A stretch of 18,626 bases of DNA, taken from the NCBI GenBank assembly GCA_040002845.1, contig JBDUDR010000045.1, positions 1 to 18,626 on the forward strand, written 5' to 3'. Position 1 is the stretch's first letter; every line of letters starts with the position of its first letter. Shown piece after piece: positions 14,956-18,626 of the stretch. Position numbers and translations under genes: made by a program. The notes beneath the pieces are model-generated. The model was not told the origin of the DNA. It made no database searches and saw only the letters and a list, made by a program, of their open reading frames with translations. The DNA is from JBDUDR01 sp040002845. GTDB lineage: Bacteria; Actinomycetota; Actinomycetes; Propionibacteriales; Nocardioidaceae.

Positions 14956-15108
14956 TCGTGCTCAGACGAGCACCCGCACGCGCGATGCCCTGATGGCACG
15001 GGAAAGCTCGCTGCTCGTAGCGTTATGCCGGTGACCCCGCGTTCCCACATCGTTACCACAAGAGCCTGAAAGAGGCGGCGACCCTTCGCCGAAAGGCCAG
15101 GTCAGACG

Positions 15109-15150
15109 TGGTACGCCAGCGGGGACTCGAACCCCGAACCCGCTGATAAA
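15109..15150 (-). pseudogene. 3' half of a tRNA gene (Lys-like), possible attachment-site scar
   Basis: On the minus strand 15150 to 15109 reads as the 3' half of a tRNA. TCAGC closes an anticodon stem, then comes a variable segment, the T arm CGGGG-TTCGAGT-CCCCG, the acceptor strand CTGGCGT, discriminator A and CCA. It most resembles actinobacterial tRNA-Lys. The upstream side breaks off at the anticodon loop: there is no D arm, 5' acceptor strand or anticodon stem partner. A half-tRNA with its CCA end intact is what integrase-mediated insertion or excision at a tRNA gene leaves behind, as an att site. No integrase is in the window. Confidence 0.6.
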
Positions 15151-15196
15151 CGCCGCGCCGTTCCGGGCGCTCTGGGTTGGAGACGATGATCGAGCT

Positions 15197-15256
15197 GTGA
15201 CGTTGGAGATCACCGCAGTCGTGGTCGAGGACGACGTGCTGCTGTGCGGCACGTGA
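15197..15256 (+). pseudogene. Very short relic, possible response-regulator start
   Basis: GTG 15197 to TGA 15256 encodes 19 residues with the core ITAVVVEDDVLL. This resembles the first beta strand and acidic pair of a NarL-type receiver domain (VVVEDDVLLREG). It then stops. The match is short, so chance cannot be excluded. There is a weak GGAGA-like site upstream. Confidence 0.3.
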
Positions 15257-15281
15257 TGCCTGGGCGGTACGGGAGGAGCTG

Positions 15282-15347
15282 ATGGCCAAGTACGTCGAGG
15301 CAGGCAATGTCGACCTGGACAAGGAGGTCGTACGCAGCTCGCGGTAG
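15282..15347 (+). pseudogene. Aborted small gene with a good ribosome-binding site
   Basis: ATG 15282 is preceded by GGGAGGAG at ideal distance and encodes MAKYVEAGNVDLDKEVVRSS plus one Arg before TAG 15345-15347. The sequence resembles the start of a small antitoxin or DNA-binding protein family (EAGNVDLDxEVV) that would normally continue. A functional 21-residue peptide is possible but less likely than a truncation. Confidence 0.35.
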
Positions 15348-15458
15348 GAAGCCGTCGGTGGATCCAAAGACCGGACCCGCCGGGCAATGGCGACACCCGC
15401 AATCGTGCGACATCATGGAAGGCACCGATGCAGTCCGGACGCACTGGGAGATACCGCG
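15348..15458. other. Leader region of the NTF2-FMO gene
   Basis: No gene or domain is seen here. A GGGAG Shine-Dalgarno-like sequence lies at 15445-15449, close to ATG 15459. No convincing promoter was found. Confidence 0.4.
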
Positions 15459-17285
15459 ATGACCGAGACCAAGCAGCGTGTCGAGGGCGAAACTGACAGC
15501 GCAGCGAGCCGCCGCGTCTCAGCTTGGCTCTCCGAGTTCGAGACGGCACTGGCGGAGGGTGACATCGACGCCGCGGCATCGATGTTTCTTCCCGAGAGCT
15601 TCTGGCGCGATCTCGTGTCCTTCACCTGGAACATCAAGACCGTGGAAGGGCGCGAGGGTGTCAAGGAGATGCTCGGCGAGACGCTGGAGCAGGTGAAGCC
15701 GCACAGCTTCTCTCCCAGCGAGACGCCGACGGAAACCGACGGCGTCACCGAAAGCTGGATCACCTTCGAGACCACGGCTGGCCGCGGGCGTGGCCATCTC
15801 AGGCTCAAGGACGGCGGCTGCTGGACGCTGCTCGCCACCCTCTACGAGCTCAAAGGGCACGAGGAGCCGATGGAGTTTCGACGGCCGATGGGCGCCGAGC
15901 ACGGTGCGAACAAGGCACGTCGGACCTGGCTCGAGAAGCGGCAGCAGGAGGCAGCCGAACTCGGCCACTCCGTGCAGCCCTACTGCGTCATCGTCGGTGG
16001 CGGTCAGGGCGGGATTGCTCTGGGCGCGCGACTTCGCCAGCTCGACGTGCCGACCATCATCATCGAGCGCAACGAGCGCGCCGGTGACTCCTGGCGTAAC
16101 CGTTACAAGTCGTTGTGCCTGCACGACCCGGTGTGGTACGACCACCTGCCCTACATCGACTTCCCAAAGGTCTGGCCGGTGTTCTCGCCGAAGGACAAGA
16201 TCGGCGACTGGCTGGAGATGTACACGCAGGTGATGGAGCTCATCTACTGGCGCTCAACGACCTGCAAGAGCGCACGCTACGACGAAGAGAACGCCGAGTG
16301 GATCGTCGTCGTTGAACGCGACGGGGCCGACATCACCCTGCGGCCGAAGCAGCTTGTGCTCGCCACCGGCATGTCGGGCAAGGCCAACCTGCCGGAGATC
16401 CCCGGCATGGACGACTTCACCGGCGACCAGCACCATTCCTCCCAACATCCAGGACCAGAGGGCTACCGGGGCAAGAAGGCAGTCATCGTCGGCTCCAACA
16501 ACTCGGCCCACGACATCTGTGCGGCACTGTGGGAGGAGGGTGCCGACGTGACGATGGTGCAGCGCTCCTCAACGCACATCGTAAGGTCGGACTCATTGAT
16601 GGATCTCGCCCTCGGCGACCTTTACTCCGAGCGTGCCGTGGCCGCCGGAATGACGACCCACAAGGCGGACATGACGTTCGCCTCGGTGCCCTACCGCATC
16701 ATGCACGAGTTTCAGATCCCGGTGTACAACGCGATCCGGGAGCGTGACAGCGACTTCTACCAGCGGTTGGAGAAGGCTGGGTTCATGCTCGACTTTGGCG
16801 AGGATGACTCCGGGTTGTTTATGAAGTACCTCCGACGCGGGTCGGGCTACTACATTGACGTGGGCGCTTCAGACCTGGTCGCCGACGGTGAGATCAAACT
16901 GGTCAGCGGCGTCGAGGTCACCAAGCTGACCGAGACCTCCGTGGTCCTATCCAACGGCGATGAGCTCGCGGCGGATCTCGTTGTGTACGCCACCGGCTAC
17001 GGATCGATGAACGGCTGGGCAGCGGATCTGATCTCGCAGGAAGTCGCCGACAAGGTCGGGAAGGTATGGGGCCTCGGCTCGGGTACCGCCAAGGACCCCG
17101 GTCCGTGGGAGGGCGAGCAGCGGAACATGTGGAGGCCCACTCAGCAGGAGGCCCTGTGGTTCCACGGCGGCAACCTGCACCAGTCCCGCCACTACTCGCT
17201 GTACCTCGCGTTGCAGCTGAAGGCGCGCGCAGAAGGCATCCCGACGCCGGTCTATGGCCTGCAGGAGGTGCACCACCTCCGCTAG
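15459..17285 (+). CDS. NTF2-like/flavin monooxygenase fusion protein
   Basis: A 608-residue enzyme. Residues about 10-150 form an NTF2/SnoaL-like domain (VSAWLSEFETALAEGDID and following), and the remainder is a class B flavin monooxygenase-like domain. FAD is bound by VIVGGGQGGIALGAR (G180, G182, G185). The FMO-type signature FTGDQHHSSQHP precedes the NADPH-binding VIVGSNNSAHD (G345 onward), and VVYATGY closes the core. It would oxygenate an organic substrate using NADPH and O2; the substrate is unknown. ATG 15459 has a GGGAG-like site upstream, and the open frame before it is not homologous. It converges with the FAD oxidase gene (34-base gap), so the two are not an operon despite a shared redox theme. 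Confidence 0.9.
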   Translation: MTETKQRVEGETDSAASRRVSAWLSEFETALAEGDIDAAASMFLPESFWRDLVSFTWNIKTVEGREGVKEMLGETLEQVKPHSFSPSETPTETDGVTESWITFETTAGRGRGHLRLKDGGCWTLLATLYELKGHEEPMEFRRPMGAEHGANKARRTWLEKRQQEAAELGHSVQPYCVIVGGGQGGIALGARLRQLDVPTIIIERNERAGDSWRNRYKSLCLHDPVWYDHLPYIDFPKVWPVFSPKDKIGDWLEMYTQVMELIYWRSTTCKSARYDEENAEWIVVVERDGADITLRPKQLVLATGMSGKANLPEIPGMDDFTGDQHHSSQHPGPEGYRGKKAVIVGSNNSAHDICAALWEEGADVTMVQRSSTHIVRSDSLMDLALGDLYSERAVAAGMTTHKADMTFASVPYRIMHEFQIPVYNAIRERDSDFYQRLEKAGFMLDFGEDDSGLFMKYLRRGSGYYIDVGASDLVADGEIKLVSGVEVTKLTETSVVLSNGDELAADLVVYATGYGSMNGWAADLISQEVADKVGKVWGLGSGTAKDPGPWEGEQRNMWRPTQQEALWFHGGNLHQSRHYSLYLALQLKARAEGIPTPVYGLQEVHHLR

Positions 17286-17302
17286 GTCGGTGGCGTCGGC
17301 TG

Positions 17303-17317
17303 GATCTCTCGGAGATC
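17303..17317. terminator. Short inverted repeat between convergent flavoenzyme genes
   Basis: GATCTC (17303-17308) and GAGATC (17312-17317) form a six-base stem with a three-base loop in the 34 bases between the two convergent stops. It may act as a weak bidirectional terminator. Confidence 0.35.
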
Positions 17318-17319
17318 AG

Positions 17320-18626
17320 TCAGGCAGGCTTGATGTTCTGGTTGAACCGGAACACGTTTTCAGGGTCGTACTGCCGCTTGAGGCTCGCCAGCCGGTCGTA
17401 GTTCCCCTTGTAGTTGTCCCGAATCCGATCCTGGTCGTCTCCGGCCATGAAGTTGACGTAGCCGCCGCCCTCCGAGTGTGGTGCCGTAGCGTCGTAGTAG
17501 TCGCGGACCCACTCGGTGTTCGCCTCATTCTCGTGGGGATCAGGCCACATCCCGGCGATCACCGTCGCGAACGTTGCATCGCGATAGGCGAACGCGGTCG
17601 CGTCATTCGGCACCCGGTGACAGGCACCGTTGATCGGATAGATATGCACCGTGGAGTTCACCACCGGAAGCTTGGGGCCGTGCTCAAGGTGAGCCTCGAT
17701 GGCGCCATCTGTGAGCTCGCGGTTGAAGTTCGCCTTCCAGTAGTGCTGAAGCCCAGGCGGCACCAACCCGTCAAAAGCGCTGTTCAACGCCGGGTACGGC
17801 ATCGGGCCGACGTGCTCAGCGAGCACAGGCGCCACGTCGTGGAAGGGCTGGAGCGCCCGCTCGCCCTCCTCCAGCGGCCCGGCCCAGCAGGCCACCATCG
17901 CCACGAACGGCTCCCCATGCCGATCCTCGGGGATGAACGGGAGCGGGGGAGCGATCTGAAAGGCCGGGAAGGCGCCGAGCTCCTCAGGTGCGTCGACGAT
18001 GTATTCGCGGAAAAACTGAAGTACATCGCGCGCATGCTCGAGCTCGAAGAACATCGGCCCACCGTAGATGTCCTTCACCGGGTGCAGGCGGTATTCGAGG
18101 GACGTGACGACGCCGAAGTTGCCACCACCCCCACGAATAGCCCAGAGGAGGTCCTCGTTGTCCGTCTCGCTGGCAACGTGCATCGTCCCGTCGGCGGTGA
18201 CCACGTCGGCCGAGATCAGGTTGTCGCAGGACAGCCCGAGGCCACGTGCCAGATAGCCGATGCCACCCCCCAGCGTGAGACCACCGACCCCGGTCGTGGA
18301 GATGATCCCTCCGGTGGTCGCCAGGCCGAACGGGTACGTCGCGGCGTTGAAGTCTCCCCAGGTCGCCCCGCCCTCGGCCCGGGCTGTTTGGGTCAATGGA
18401 TCGATCCGGACTCCGCGTCGGCTCGACAGGTCGACGACGACGCCGTCGTCGCAGGTGCCGAAGCCGGGCACGCTGTGGGAACCACCACGGGTGGCAACCG
18501 GCAGGTCGTTGTCCCTAGCGAAGCTGACCGCCATCATCACGTCGCCGGTGTTGGCAGGACGGACGATGACGCGGGGCCGACGGTCGATCATCGCGTTGTA
18601 CACCCGCCGGGCGACGTCGTACCCCT
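17320..18626 (-). CDS. FAD-binding oxidoreductase, berberine-bridge-enzyme type (5' end cut off)
   Basis: The minus-strand frame runs off the window at 18626, still open (GYDVARRVYNAM...), so the N-terminus is missing; at least 434 codons are present. The VAO/PCMH-type FAD domain begins RPRVIVRPANTGDVMMAVSF. It carries RGGSHSVPGF, whose His is the expected site of covalent FAD attachment. A second covalent Cys used by bicovalent relatives (GxCPTxGxGG) is replaced by Ile in GIISTTGVGG, so only monocovalent flavin is expected. The BBE domain ends in YDPENVFRFNQNI. It probably oxidises a sugar, alcohol or polyketide-like substrate with O2; which one is unknown. Confidence 0.9.
   Translation of the reverse strand, partial: GYDVARRVYNAMIDRRPRVIVRPANTGDVMMAVSFARDNDLPVATRGGSHSVPGFGTCDDGVVVDLSSRRGVRIDPLTQTARAEGGATWGDFNAATYPFGLATTGGIISTTGVGGLTLGGGIGYLARGLGLSCDNLISADVVTADGTMHVASETDNEDLLWAIRGGGGNFGVVTSLEYRLHPVKDIYGGPMFFELEHARDVLQFFREYIVDAPEELGAFPAFQIAPPLPFIPEDRHGEPFVAMVACWAGPLEEGERALQPFHDVAPVLAEHVGPMPYPALNSAFDGLVPPGLQHYWKANFNRELTDGAIEAHLEHGPKLPVVNSTVHIYPINGACHRVPNDATAFAYRDATFATVIAGMWPDPHENEANTEWVRDYYDATAPHSEGGGYVNFMAGDDQDRIRDNYKGNYDRLASLKRQYDPENVFRFNQNIKPA

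Noticed and set aside
14958..14973. Hairpin GTGCTC-AGAC-GAGCAC just after the truncated sigma factor
   Set aside because: A six-base stem without a U-tract is too weak to call as a terminator in GC-rich DNA.
1..18626. CRISPR array or known defence, prophage or secretion gene cluster
   Set aside because: No regularly spaced repeats, cas-like, phage structural, integrase or restriction-modification genes are visible in any frame.

Overview
The window is chromosomal DNA from a high-GC actinobacterium. The signs are GC-rich codon use, several GTG/TTG starts, at least two apparently leaderless genes, a SigK/RskA-type sigma/anti-sigma pair, a CGNR regulator and a paired SNF2 helicase/SWIM protein. 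A member of the Propionibacteriales or a related soil group is plausible, but the genus cannot be fixed from the sequence alone.

Layout. Bases 1-131 hold two short tandem repeats; the second looks like a terminus of an IS21-type insertion sequence lying mostly outside the window. From 406 to 1874 there is a translationally coupled ECF sigma factor and its membrane-anchored zinc anti-sigma factor. Convergent to it is a CGNR zinc-finger regulator (1998-2615). This regulator is divergent from a frameshifted secreted-protein gene (2703-3277), with a symmetric operator/promoter between them. Next come a leaderless acylphosphatase (3330-3596), a two-gene minus-strand unit (small antibiotic-monooxygenase-like protein, then an atypical SDR epimerase-like protein), the C-terminal stub of a LuxR-type regulator, and a metal-dependent amidohydrolase. 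A large cysteine-rich secreted protein of unknown function (6493-8106) has its own promoter and terminator. The coupled SNF2 helicase/SWIM pair (12118-8202) follows.

From 12214 rightward the DNA becomes patchy. There is a SHOCT-domain stub, a leaderless sulfotransferase, and a secreted protein with an HExxE motif that ends in a strong terminator. A debris zone follows (about 14600-15460), holding a truncated ECF sigma factor, a 3' half-tRNA on the minus strand and very short gene beginnings. The window ends with two convergent flavoenzymes: an NTF2-FMO fusion (15459-17285) and a berberine-bridge-type FAD oxidase cut by the window edge (17320-18626).

How the genes fit together. Three units look functional: SigK/RskA (extracytoplasmic signalling), SNF2/SWIM (DNA or chromatin remodelling/repair, function unknown) and CGNR regulator/secreted protein (local regulation). 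The remainder looks like an accessory region worn by insertion, deletion and integration. At least five gene relics and one possible tRNA attachment-site scar lie between intact metabolic genes. I do not see a complete defence system, CRISPR array or prophage.
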